DNA of 43,868 bases from assembly GCF_016653295.1 (NCBI RefSeq), contig NZ_NHSF01000056.1, positions 1-43,868 of the forward strand. Reading direction: 5' to 3'. Below, in pieces: positions 27,361 through 35,059 of the stretch. Below the pieces are notes generated by a model. The model ran no database searches. It worked only from the letters and a program-made list of their open reading frames with translations, and had not been told where the DNA came from. The number at the start of each line of letters is the position of its first letter. Position 1 is the stretch's first letter. Source of the DNA: Halochromatium salexigens (GTDB lineage Bacteria; Pseudomonadota; Gammaproteobacteria; Chromatiales; Chromatiaceae). The translations under genes were made by a program, and so were the position numbers.

Positions 27361-28862
27361 GGCATCAGGTAGGTCTGTTGTACCACCCGCGTTGCCCACT
27401 GCAAGGGGCTGAACGGCAGCCCCGCCAGCATCCCGGCCAGCAGACTCAGCAGCGCCGTGGCCAGGGCCGGCAGCAGCAGCCATGCACTGGTCTCGAGCCG
27501 GCTCGGCGCACGCTCAGCCGGCCAGGCGCCGACCCCATGAGCCGGTCCACGACGGAACCAGAGGCGGTTGAGGATGGGCAGGAAATAGGCCGCGTTGAGC
27601 AGGGTGCTGGCCACCAACACGGCGATCACCCAGGGCTTCCCGGCCTGCACCGCGCCCATCCCCAGCATCCATTTACTGATGAAGCCGACCACCGGCGGCA
27701 GACCGATCATGCCGAGCGCGCCGATGGTGAAGGCCAGGCTGCTCAGCGGCATGCGCCGACCGACGCCGTCGAGTTCATCGATGCGGTGAATCCCTAATTC
27801 TTCGGCGTAATTGCCGGCGCAGAAGAACAGCGTGACCTTCATCAGCCCCTGATGCAGCAGATGTGCGAGCGCGGCGATGGTCCCGAGCGGGCCGAACAGC
27901 CCGATCCCGAGCACGATGTAGGCGACCTGGCTGACCGTGGAGTAGGCCAGGCGGGGTTTCAGCTCCTGCTGAGCCAGCGCGCGCAGCGAGCCATAGAGGA
28001 TGGTGATGCAGGCGATCACCACCAGCCCCTCGAGCACGCCTAAGGCCGCGCTGAAACCGATGCCATAGACATCGTAGACCAGCCGCACGATGCCGAAGGC
28101 GCCGGCCTTGACCACGGCCACCGCATGCAGCAAGGCGCTGACCGGCGCCGGTGCCACCATCGCGCGCGGCAGCCAGCCATGCAGCGGCACCAGCGCCGCC
28201 TTGACGCCGAAGCCAAGGATCAGCAACCAGAACAGCCCGATCAGCCAGGGGTGAGCCGCAGGGCCGAGTTCGGCCAGGATCTCCTGCTGACCGAAGCGCA
28301 GATCCCCAGCCAAGACCTGCAAGGCCACCATGCCGATCATCAACAGCAGCCCGGCGCTGAGCGTATAGCGAAGGTAGACGGTGGCGGCGGCCAATGCCTG
28401 AGGCGTACCGCGATGCGCGACCAGCGGATAGGTCGAGAGCGTCAGCAGCTCGTAGAAGATCAGCAGGGTGAACAGGTTGCCGGCCAGGCTGATGCCCAGG
28501 GTGCTGGCGACGCAGAGGCTGAAGAAGCCGAAGAAGCGCCGGCGGTTGGGCGAGTCCTCGAGGTAGCCGATGGCATAGATGGTGGTAAACAGCCAGAGCA
28601 GCGAAGACAGGCCGGCGAAAGTGAGCCCGAGCGCATCCACCCGCAAGACGAAGCTCAGGCCCTCGACCACCGCAAATTCGACCGCATAGACCTCGCCCGC
28701 GATCAATCCCCACGCCATCCAGATCACCAGCACCAGCTTGACCAGCGCGGCGGCGAGGTTCAGCGCGGTGCGGGTGCGCAGGGCCTGCTCCGGCAGCATG
28801 AAGATCACCGCCGCGGTGAGCAACGAGCTGGCCAGGGTCGCCAGCGGCAGCACGGCGGTCAT
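27357..28862 (-). CDS. NuoM/MrpD-like proton-translocating subunit (501 aa)
   Basis: A complete antiporter-type subunit with about 14 membrane segments. It has the TM5 glutamate Glu138 (FYELLTLSTYPLV), the TM7 Lys in GFGVKAALVPLHGWLPRAM, PAPVSALLHAVAVVKAG, YSTVSQVAYIVLG, HQGLMKVTLFFCAGN and the TM12 Lys in GFISKWMLG. By homology it would move protons or Na+ as part of a larger complex. ATG 28862 overlaps the previous gene's stop by 4 bases (ATGA), as does its own end with the next gene, showing tight co-expression. Confidence 0.92.
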   Translation of the reverse strand: MTAVLPLATLASSLLTAAVIFMLPEQALRTRTALNLAAALVKLVLVIWMAWGLIAGEVYAVEFAVVEGLSFVLRVDALGLTFAGLSSLLWLFTTIYAIGYLEDSPNRRRFFGFFSLCVASTLGISLAGNLFTLLIFYELLTLSTYPLVAHRGTPQALAAATVYLRYTLSAGLLLMIGMVALQVLAGDLRFGQQEILAELGPAAHPWLIGLFWLLILGFGVKAALVPLHGWLPRAMVAPAPVSALLHAVAVVKAGAFGIVRLVYDVYGIGFSAALGVLEGLVVIACITILYGSLRALAQQELKPRLAYSTVSQVAYIVLGIGLFGPLGTIAALAHLLHQGLMKVTLFFCAGNYAEELGIHRIDELDGVGRRMPLSSLAFTIGALGMIGLPPVVGFISKWMLGMGAVQAGKPWVIAVLVASTLLNAAYFLPILNRLWFRRGPAHGVGAWPAERAPSRLETSAWLLLPALATALLSLLAGMLAGLPFSPLQWATRVVQQTYLMP

Positions 28863-30304
28863 GGCACCCCCGCTGGCGCCAGGAACGACAGCGGCCAGGC
28901 GGCTGCCAGACCCAGCCCGATGGCGGCCAGCGCCAGCACCAAGGCGATCAGCTCCATCCCCAACGGCAGAGGGCGGAACGCCGGTTCGGGAGCGTCCTCG
29001 ACAAACGAGCAGCGCAGCACCCGGAACACATAGATGGCGCTGAGCAGGCTGCCCAGCGCGAGCACCAGCACCCAAAGCCATTGGCCCGATGCCAGCGAGG
29101 CCTGCAGCCACAGCCACTTGGCAGTGAAGCCGGCGCTCGGCGGCAGCCCCATCAGGGTCACGGCGGCGAACCCAAAGGTCATCAGCGAGAGCGGCAGTCG
29201 GCGGCTGGTTCCGGTCAGGCCCTCGAGCCGATGCGCGCCGGTGGAGAGCAACAGATTACCGGCGGCCATGAACATCGCGGCCTTCGCCAACGCATGCCCG
29301 GCGAGCTGCAGCCAGGTCGCCTGCCAGGCCATCAGTGCGACGGCGGCGCTGGTCCCGGCCAGCAGCGGGAAGGCCAGCATCAGATAGCCCAATTGGCCAA
29401 CCGTGGACCAGGCCACCAGCTGCTTGAGACCGACGGCGCGCCAGGCCTGCACCCCACCCCAGAGCACGGCCAGGCTGCCGAGCAGGCCAAGCGCCCAGGC
29501 GCCAGCGATGGCCTCCGGCAGCAGCGCGCGCCACAGCAGCAGCAGGATGAAGAACGAGGCCTTGACCACCAGCGCGCCGTGGATCGCACTGATCGGGGTC
29601 CAGGCGCTGTCATGGACCGGCGCAAGCCAGCTATGCAGCGGAAAGATCGCCCCCTTCAGCAACAGCCCGCTGGCCAGCAGCGCGACGGCGATCTGAGTGA
29701 CCGGGTCGGGTTGAGCAACCGCTGCCAGCCCGGCCAGATCGAGTCGGCCCCAAGCGCCGAGCAGCAGAGCGATGCCGAGCAGCCAGGTCAGCGAGCCGAC
29801 CAGGGCGAAGAGCAGATAGCGCAGGCCGGCGGTGAGCGCCTCGACACTGCCGGGAAGCAGCATCATGCCAACGGCGCAGAGCCCCATCAGCTCCAGGCCG
29901 GCGTAGAGCAGCAGCAGATCGGCCGCGATCCAGATCAGCCCCAGCCCCAACGCCAGGCCGCCGAGCAGCGGCCAGAGCCAGGCGTAGCCGCGCGTCCTCA
30001 GTGGTGTGGCGTGGGCATAGCTGGCGGCATACAGGGCGCTGGCCAGCAGCAATAGCTGCGTCAACAGCCATAACGAGGCCGCCAGCCCATCCAGGCGCCA
30101 GTGCAGTGTCAGCGGCCCGAGCGCCAGGCGTCCGGCCATCGGCCCGGTCTCAACGCCGAGCAGTAGCCAGAGCGCCACCAGCGGCAGCGGCAGCGCGGCC
30201 AGCAACACCCATCCGCTGTGGCGCGGCGGGCGCACCCAGGCCAGCAGACCAAGGGCCAGCGGCGCGAACAGCAGCCAGAGGAGATGGAGCGGCGTCGGGC
30301 TCAT
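28859..30304 (-). CDS. NuoM/MrpD-like proton-translocating subunit (481 aa)
   Basis: The first of three antiporter-type subunits in the cluster. It carries Glu138 (YAGLELMGLCAVGM), the TM7 Lys in LLLKGAIFPLHSWLAP, ISAIHGALVVKAS, WSTVGQLGYLMLA, GHALAKAAMFMAAGN and GFTAKW. Sequence is Leu/Ala-rich with some 14 membrane segments. ATG 30304 overlaps the preceding stop by 4 bases; a much longer upstream frame is antisense-free but not conserved and overlaps the previous gene, so it was rejected. Confidence 0.92.
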   Translation of the reverse strand: MSPTPLHLLWLLFAPLALGLLAWVRPPRHSGWVLLAALPLPLVALWLLLGVETGPMAGRLALGPLTLHWRLDGLAASLWLLTQLLLLASALYAASYAHATPLRTRGYAWLWPLLGGLALGLGLIWIAADLLLLYAGLELMGLCAVGMMLLPGSVEALTAGLRYLLFALVGSLTWLLGIALLLGAWGRLDLAGLAAVAQPDPVTQIAVALLASGLLLKGAIFPLHSWLAPVHDSAWTPISAIHGALVVKASFFILLLLWRALLPEAIAGAWALGLLGSLAVLWGGVQAWRAVGLKQLVAWSTVGQLGYLMLAFPLLAGTSAAVALMAWQATWLQLAGHALAKAAMFMAAGNLLLSTGAHRLEGLTGTSRRLPLSLMTFGFAAVTLMGLPPSAGFTAKWLWLQASLASGQWLWVLVLALGSLLSAIYVFRVLRCSFVEDAPEPAFRPLPLGMELIALVLALAAIGLGLAAAWPLSFLAPAGVP

Positions 30305-30981
30305 GTGCCGAAGACGGGATTTAGGGTGACCTGACCCGCCCGTGCATGCAGGCGCAGCAACAGCGCGGCACCGAGCACCGAGCCGAGCAGCGCGACCACC
30401 AAGCCGATCAGGATCAAGCCGCGAATTTCGGCGCCCGGCCCGGCGAGCCCGGCCAGGACGAGGAAGACCCCGGAGCCGAGCAGGTTGAAGGCCAGCAGCC
30501 GGCGCAGCAGGTGGCGCTGCGTGCTGAAGGCCCAGAGCCCAAGGCCCATGATCAGCACGCCGGTCGCGGCCAACAGCGTGGTGACCGACGCCGGTGGCGC
30601 CAGCGCCTCGAGGCCGAGCAGCCCGACCAGGGCGGTGGCGATCAAGCCCAGCCAGGTCAGGATCAGCAGCCAGCGCAGGGGCGCCGCGAGACGCCCGCGT
30701 CGGGCTGTTCGATCCAACGTCGGTAGGCGCGGCAAGGCGCCGCGACCGCGCAGTGTCCAGAGCAAGAGGCCGCCGGTCAGCAGCGCGCCGAGCAGCGCCT
30801 CGGCCAGCGCCAGCCAGGGCGCGCCGAGCAGCAGCCAGGCCAGCGACATCAGCAGCGCAAAGGCGACGAAGCCCTGGCAGGCCCGCCACAGGTGGCGCTG
30901 CAACAGGCAGACACCGGCCAGCAGCAGCAACAGTCCCGCCAGTACCCAGGCTGCGGCTGGAGCCATCGGCGATAGACTCAT
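30301..30981 (-). CDS. DUF4040 (MrpB N/MbhD-like)-MrpC/NuoK-like fusion protein
   Basis: A 226-residue membrane protein that opens the cluster. The N-terminal half has three or so segments with ALAEALLGALLTGGLLLWTL, similar to the DUF4040 domain found in MrpA/MrpB and MbhD. The C-terminal half (from about residue 130) resembles MrpC/NuoK: LLAATGVLIMGLGLWAF, RHLLRRLLAFNLLGSGVFLV, ILIGLVVALLGSVLGAALLL. In Mrp systems these are separate genes or parts of MrpA and MrpC; the fusion is inferred from reading. No mrpE, F or G follows. Confidence 0.72.
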   Translation of the reverse strand: MSLSPMAPAAAWVLAGLLLLLAGVCLLQRHLWRACQGFVAFALLMSLAWLLLGAPWLALAEALLGALLTGGLLLWTLRGRGALPRLPTLDRTARRGRLAAPLRWLLILTWLGLIATALVGLLGLEALAPPASVTTLLAATGVLIMGLGLWAFSTQRHLLRRLLAFNLLGSGVFLVLAGLAGPGAEIRGLILIGLVVALLGSVLGAALLLRLHARAGQVTLNPVFGT

Positions 30982-30990
30982 GCGTGCGCC

Positions 30991-32415
30991 TCAGCCCAGG
31001 GTGACGCGATTGCGCCCCTGCTCCTTGCTCTGATAGAGCGCGCGATCGGCGACGCGGATCAGCTCGGCCTTGGTCGGTGCCTCACCGCATCCATCCCAAT
31101 GCGCCAAGCCAATGCTGACGGTGATCCGCAGGCTGATCTCGGCGTAGGTGAAGGGCGCTTGGGCGATCTCATGGCGCAAGCGCTCGGCGAATTGCTGGCC
31201 CTGCGTGCGACGGGTTTCCGGCAGGATGATGAGGAATTCCTCGCCACCATAACGGGCCAGCGCATCCGAGGTGCGGGTGAAGCGCTGACACAGGTCCGCT
31301 AGCTGCATCAACACCTGATCACCGGCCTGATGCCCGTGTTGGTCGTTCAGCGCCTTGAAGTGGTCGATGTCGAACAGCACCAGCATCAGCGGGTGCTGAT
31401 AGCGGATGGCGCGCTCGAGTTCGGCATCGATCAGCTCCTGCATGTACGCGTGGTTATAGAGTCCGGTCAGCCCGTCACTGCGCAAGAGCACCAGCAACTG
31501 CTCTTCGCGCGCCAGGGTCGAGATGATCGGACGCAGTGCCAAGACCGTGAGCAGGTAGATCACCATCGTCGTGCCCAGGACCGTCGCCAGCAGGATCAGC
31601 GTTTGCCTGTCGATGGGCGCGAAGAATTGTTCGGCATCGACGATCGACACCAGGCTCCAGGCGTGGACCTCCAGGGGCTGCTGGCGGATGACGAAGCGCG
31701 GGGCGGTCGATCGAGACGCCAGGAAGTCTCGCAACGCCGCATGCGCCTGGTCGTCGGCGGACTGGTTGGGCCAATACTTGATCTCGCGCTCATCGAAGAT
31801 CAGCGCCAGGGTGTTGGGCGGTCGGCTCTGTTCGTCGATGAACCGTTGCACGGCCTGGTCACTGATGATCAGGACGTCGAAGCCGATCAAGGCTTGGTCG
31901 TCATCGACGATCGGCGAGCAGTAGACCAGTTCACCGGTGCGCTCGGCTTGTTCGGTGGGGATCATCCGGACGCGCTTGAGCGTCTCGGCATCACAATAGG
32001 CCGTCAGGCTCATGGGCACCGGGACGCCAACGCTGAACAGGCGTTCGCCATCGGGGCCGTGACGGGCAATCGCGCGCAGGGCGTCGTTGGCGTGCAAGGC
32101 ATCGGCGAGCTTGCGCTGGCTGAAGGCGACCAGCGCCTCGTGCGTGATCTCGCCACGCAGGAAGGCGACCTGCTGGTGGCGAATCGCGGTGCGGCTGGCC
32201 GCCTGGCGGGCCAGATCCTTGTGGTTGTGCAGGATCGCCTGCAGCCGCCCGACGCTGTTCTGCAGGGCCAGATCGATGCTCTCGGTGTGGGTCGCACGCA
32301 GGTAGCCGGTCAGGGGGCGCATGCCGAAGAGGTAGAAGCTGCTGATCAGCAGCAGGCTGCTGAGGCCAACGACCACATAGATGTTATAGATCTGGCTACG
32401 GTGCGTGGTATTCAT
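30991..32415 (-). CDS. Membrane-bound diguanylate cyclase (GGDEF domain)
   Basis: A 474-residue protein: one N-terminal membrane segment (about residues 12-32, VVVGLSSLLLISSFYLFGMR), a periplasmic sensing region of about 230 residues resembling a double-Cache type domain, a second membrane segment (LILLATVLGTTMVIYLLTVL), and a GGDEF domain (DGLTGLYNHAYMQELI, VLFDIDHFKALND, ARYGGEEFLIILPET). The GGEEF signature is active in known enzymes, so c-di-GMP synthesis is expected. ATG 32415 lacks a clear ribosome site. It ends 10 bases upstream of the Mrp-like cluster's first start codon. Confidence 0.92.
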   Translation of the reverse strand: MNTTHRSQIYNIYVVVGLSSLLLISSFYLFGMRPLTGYLRATHTESIDLALQNSVGRLQAILHNHKDLARQAASRTAIRHQQVAFLRGEITHEALVAFSQRKLADALHANDALRAIARHGPDGERLFSVGVPVPMSLTAYCDAETLKRVRMIPTEQAERTGELVYCSPIVDDDQALIGFDVLIISDQAVQRFIDEQSRPPNTLALIFDEREIKYWPNQSADDQAHAALRDFLASRSTAPRFVIRQQPLEVHAWSLVSIVDAEQFFAPIDRQTLILLATVLGTTMVIYLLTVLALRPIISTLAREEQLLVLLRSDGLTGLYNHAYMQELIDAELERAIRYQHPLMLVLFDIDHFKALNDQHGHQAGDQVLMQLADLCQRFTRTSDALARYGGEEFLIILPETRRTQGQQFAERLRHEIAQAPFTYAEISLRITVSIGLAHWDGCGEAPTKAELIRVADRALYQSKEQGRNRVTLG

Positions 32416-32519
32416 TGACACATTAGGAATGCTGGGCCGCTCAGCGGCGCTCAATTGACGTCTCGTGTGGGGGCGAAACACAATCCGGACGCAGCCACCG
32501 ATGATACCGGAGAGACGCT

Positions 32520-34163
32520 ATGACGCAGCGCAATTCCTCGCGCAACGGCGATAAGGCGCTCGCGCAGGCGGCGGACCTGCATCGTGCCGGCAAGCTGGAA
32601 CAGGCCGAAAAGGCCTATCGCCGCATCCTGCGGCGGCGCCCGAGCGACGCCCGCGCACTCTATTTCCTGGGCATCGCCGTGCATCAACGGCGCCGGCCGA
32701 AGGAGGCGGTTCGCCATTTTCGCGCCGCGCTCAAGGGTGATGCGAATAACCCCGAGATGTATCGCCATTTGGGCTTGGCACTGAAGGATGCTGGCCAGAC
32801 GGCCGCGGCCGAGGGTGCCTATCGCGATGCGCTAGCCGTGGCGCCGAACAGCCCGGAGATCCTGGCTAATCTGGCGACGGTGCTCAAGGCGCAAGATCGG
32901 CATGGCGAGGCGTTAGAGGCCTTGGAGCGCGCTGTCAGTCTAGCGCCCGATTCCGCCGCGATCCTCACCGCCCGTGGCCATGCCCTGCGCGAGACGGGTC
33001 ATCTGGATGAGGCGGAGGCCATGCACCGCCGCGCTCTGAGCCAGCGCCCCGACCATGCCCCTTCGCTGACCGGGCTCTCGGCGGCGCTGTGGCGCAAAGG
33101 GCGCGATGACGAAGCCGCCCAGGCCGCGCGCGAGGCCATTGCCTTGGCTCCACGGCTGGCGCAGGCGCACCTGATGCTGGGTAACGCGTTGCGCCGGCTG
33201 AAGCAGCCACAAGAGGCCATGGAGGCGTTCCAGGCCGCGACTGAAGTCGCGCCCGATGATCCAACACCGCGCGTCGGCCTGGCTGAGGCCGCTCAGGATG
33301 CCGGCGCCCTCGAGGCGGCTTTACAAGCAGGACGCCGTGCCCTAGCGTTGCAGCCCGCTGCGGAGTCCCTGCATACGGTCCACGGCCAGACCCTCTATGC
33401 GCTGCGCGCCGCCGGCAGCCCGGAGAAGGCCAGACAAGAGGCCGCCGCTTGGCTGAGCGCCTACCCCGACAGCCCCACGGCTCGGCATCTGGCGCCGGCA
33501 CTGATGAATGCCTCGCCGCCGGAGCGGGCCAGCGACCACTACGTGCGCGTCACCTTCGACGCCTTCGCCGAGAGCTTCGATGACCGGCTCGGCGCCCTCG
33601 ACTACGCCGGGCCAACCCTCGTCGAGGACTTGCTGCGCACCGCGCGCCCCGAGGGCGTGGATGCCTTGCTGGACCTTGGCTGCGGCACCGGACTGGTGGG
33701 GCCGGTCCTGCGCCCATTGGCCCAGCGCCTGGATGGCTTGGACCTATCGCCACGGATGCTCGCCCGAGCCGCCGAGCAAAACCTCTATGACGCCTTGCAC
33801 GAGGCCGATGCCGAGGCCTTCTTGGCCAACGTGCATGAGGCCTGGGATATCATCATTGCCACCGATGTGCTGATCTACCTGGGCGCCCTGGAGCCGTTGG
33901 TTACCGCGGTTGCCGCAGCGCTGCGGCCCGAGGGGCTGTTCATCGCCACCACTGAGGAGGCCGGCGGGGAGTCCTGGGAGCTACAGCCCTCGGGACGTTA
34001 CCGACACAGCGGGCGTTATCTGCGCGAAGTGCTCGAGGTGGCTGGACTGATCGTCGAACGGCTCGACACGGTGGTGCTGCGCCATGAAGGCGAGCGGCCC
34101 GTGGAAGCCTTGGCGGTAGTCGCGCGCCGCGCGTCCTGCTTATTTATCGGTCAGTCTCGCTGA
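32520..34163 (+). CDS. TPR-repeat SAM-dependent methyltransferase
   Basis: A 547-residue protein. Residues about 10-330 are tetratricopeptide repeats (e.g. LHRAGKLEQAEKAYRRILRR, YRHLGLALKDAGQTAAAEGA), followed by a class I methyltransferase domain with motif I LLDLGCGTGLVGPVLRP near residue 380 and ATDVLIYLGALEPL. The linker has VTFDAFAESFDDRLGALDY, typical of this TPR-methyltransferase group. Substrate unknown. ATG 32520 has GGAGAG six bases upstream. Its last 20 bases overlap, tail to tail, the response regulator gene. Confidence 0.9.
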   Translation: MTQRNSSRNGDKALAQAADLHRAGKLEQAEKAYRRILRRRPSDARALYFLGIAVHQRRRPKEAVRHFRAALKGDANNPEMYRHLGLALKDAGQTAAAEGAYRDALAVAPNSPEILANLATVLKAQDRHGEALEALERAVSLAPDSAAILTARGHALRETGHLDEAEAMHRRALSQRPDHAPSLTGLSAALWRKGRDDEAAQAAREAIALAPRLAQAHLMLGNALRRLKQPQEAMEAFQAATEVAPDDPTPRVGLAEAAQDAGALEAALQAGRRALALQPAAESLHTVHGQTLYALRAAGSPEKARQEAAAWLSAYPDSPTARHLAPALMNASPPERASDHYVRVTFDAFAESFDDRLGALDYAGPTLVEDLLRTARPEGVDALLDLGCGTGLVGPVLRPLAQRLDGLDLSPRMLARAAEQNLYDALHEADAEAFLANVHEAWDIIIATDVLIYLGALEPLVTAVAAALRPEGLFIATTEEAGGESWELQPSGRYRHSGRYLREVLEVAGLIVERLDTVVLRHEGERPVEALAVVARRASCLFIGQSR

Positions 34164-34842
34164 GCAGGTGATCCTGGAGGCTGAGTCGCGCGCGCGTTAG
34201 ATCGGCTAGGTTTTGCGTCCGCAGTTTTTTCATCACCCTAGCGCGATGAAATTCCGCGGTCCGCACGCTGATGCCGAGTTCATCGGCCACCATTCGGTTG
34301 GTCTTGCCAGCGGTGATCTGTTCGAACACCTGCTGTTCGCGTGGCGTCAGCGTGCGATAGCGTTCCAGCAGGCCTTGATCGACCTCGGTGAGCGGTTTTG
34401 TTGCGGCGTCTTGGGTCGAGGCCGGGAGCGTGGTCGAGGTTGGATCTGGAGCCCGAGGTGAGGCTGGAGCAGCGTCAAGGGTTTTTTGCACCAGTTCCAG
34501 CACCGTCTGCGGATTGAACGGCTTGGTGATGAAATCGACAGCGCCGAGCTTCATTGCCCGAACCGCCATCGGGATGTCGCCATAGGCCGTGATCACGATG
34601 GTGGGGATCTCGATGCCGGCTTCGCGCAAACGTTCGAGCAGGGTGATCCCACTGATGCCAGGTAGGCGCACGTCGGCGAGCAGGCAGCCCGCGCGCGTTT
34701 GTTGCAGCATGCCGGAATCGAGCAGCTCGGCGCCGCTGTTGAAGGCTACCGAGCGGATGCACACCGACTCGAAGAGCATGCAGAGGGCTTCGCGCAGCGT
34801 GGAATCATCATCCACGATATAAACGACGGGTTCGGTACTCAT
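34144..34842 (-). CDS. FixJ/NarL-type response regulator (REC + LuxR HTH)
   Basis: A 232-residue regulator. The receiver domain has acidic pocket VDDDS (residues 11-13), phospho-acceptor Asp57 (LLADVRLPG) and Lys in FITKPFNPQ. A Pro/Ala/Thr linker of some 35 residues leads to a LuxR-type HTH (LTPREQQVFEQITAGKTNRM, ELGISVRTAEFHRARVMKKL), as in FixJ/TodT/StyR-like regulators. ATG 34842 has AAAGAG upstream. It lies 217 bases downstream of the hybrid kinase in the same direction and is its likely partner; direct target genes are not visible, though the puc genes are the obvious nearby candidates. Confidence 0.9.
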   Translation of the reverse strand: MSTEPVVYIVDDDSTLREALCMLFESVCIRSVAFNSGAELLDSGMLQQTRAGCLLADVRLPGISGITLLERLREAGIEIPTIVITAYGDIPMAVRAMKLGAVDFITKPFNPQTVLELVQKTLDAAPASPRAPDPTSTTLPASTQDAATKPLTEVDQGLLERYRTLTPREQQVFEQITAGKTNRMVADELGISVRTAEFHRARVMKKLRTQNLADLTRARLSLQDHLLSETDR

Positions 34843-34860
34843 GATCAACTCTTTAGAAAG

Positions 34861-34928
34861 TGTCCATTCACCGCGTCCCGACTTGAGCGCCTTCTGTCTG
34901 GCACCAAGCGGGAAGCAGAAAATGGACA
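34861..34928. repeat. Inverted repeat upstream of the response regulator
   Basis: TGTCCATT (34861-34868) and AATGGACA (34921-34928) are perfect 8-bp complements 52 bases apart, in the 217-base gap between the kinase and the regulator gene. It may be an operator pair or a long stem in the leader. Confidence 0.35.
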
Positions 34929-35059
34929 GCAACTTTGTTCTGGTATGACGAGAGAGCGACTGACACTCGGCAAGATCGGCCTTGGCGGACAAGGTCGGCT
35001 TGTAGTGAACATGGCCCCAATGATACCGATCCACCGGCCGGGGTGGTGTGCGCGCCGGC

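Noticed and set aside
28863-30889. Extended starts for the NuoM-like genes (to 29117 and 30889)
   Set aside because: The extensions run out of frame through upstream membrane-protein genes and are Gly/Ala/Arg-rich; the ATGA-overlap starts give family-like N-termini.
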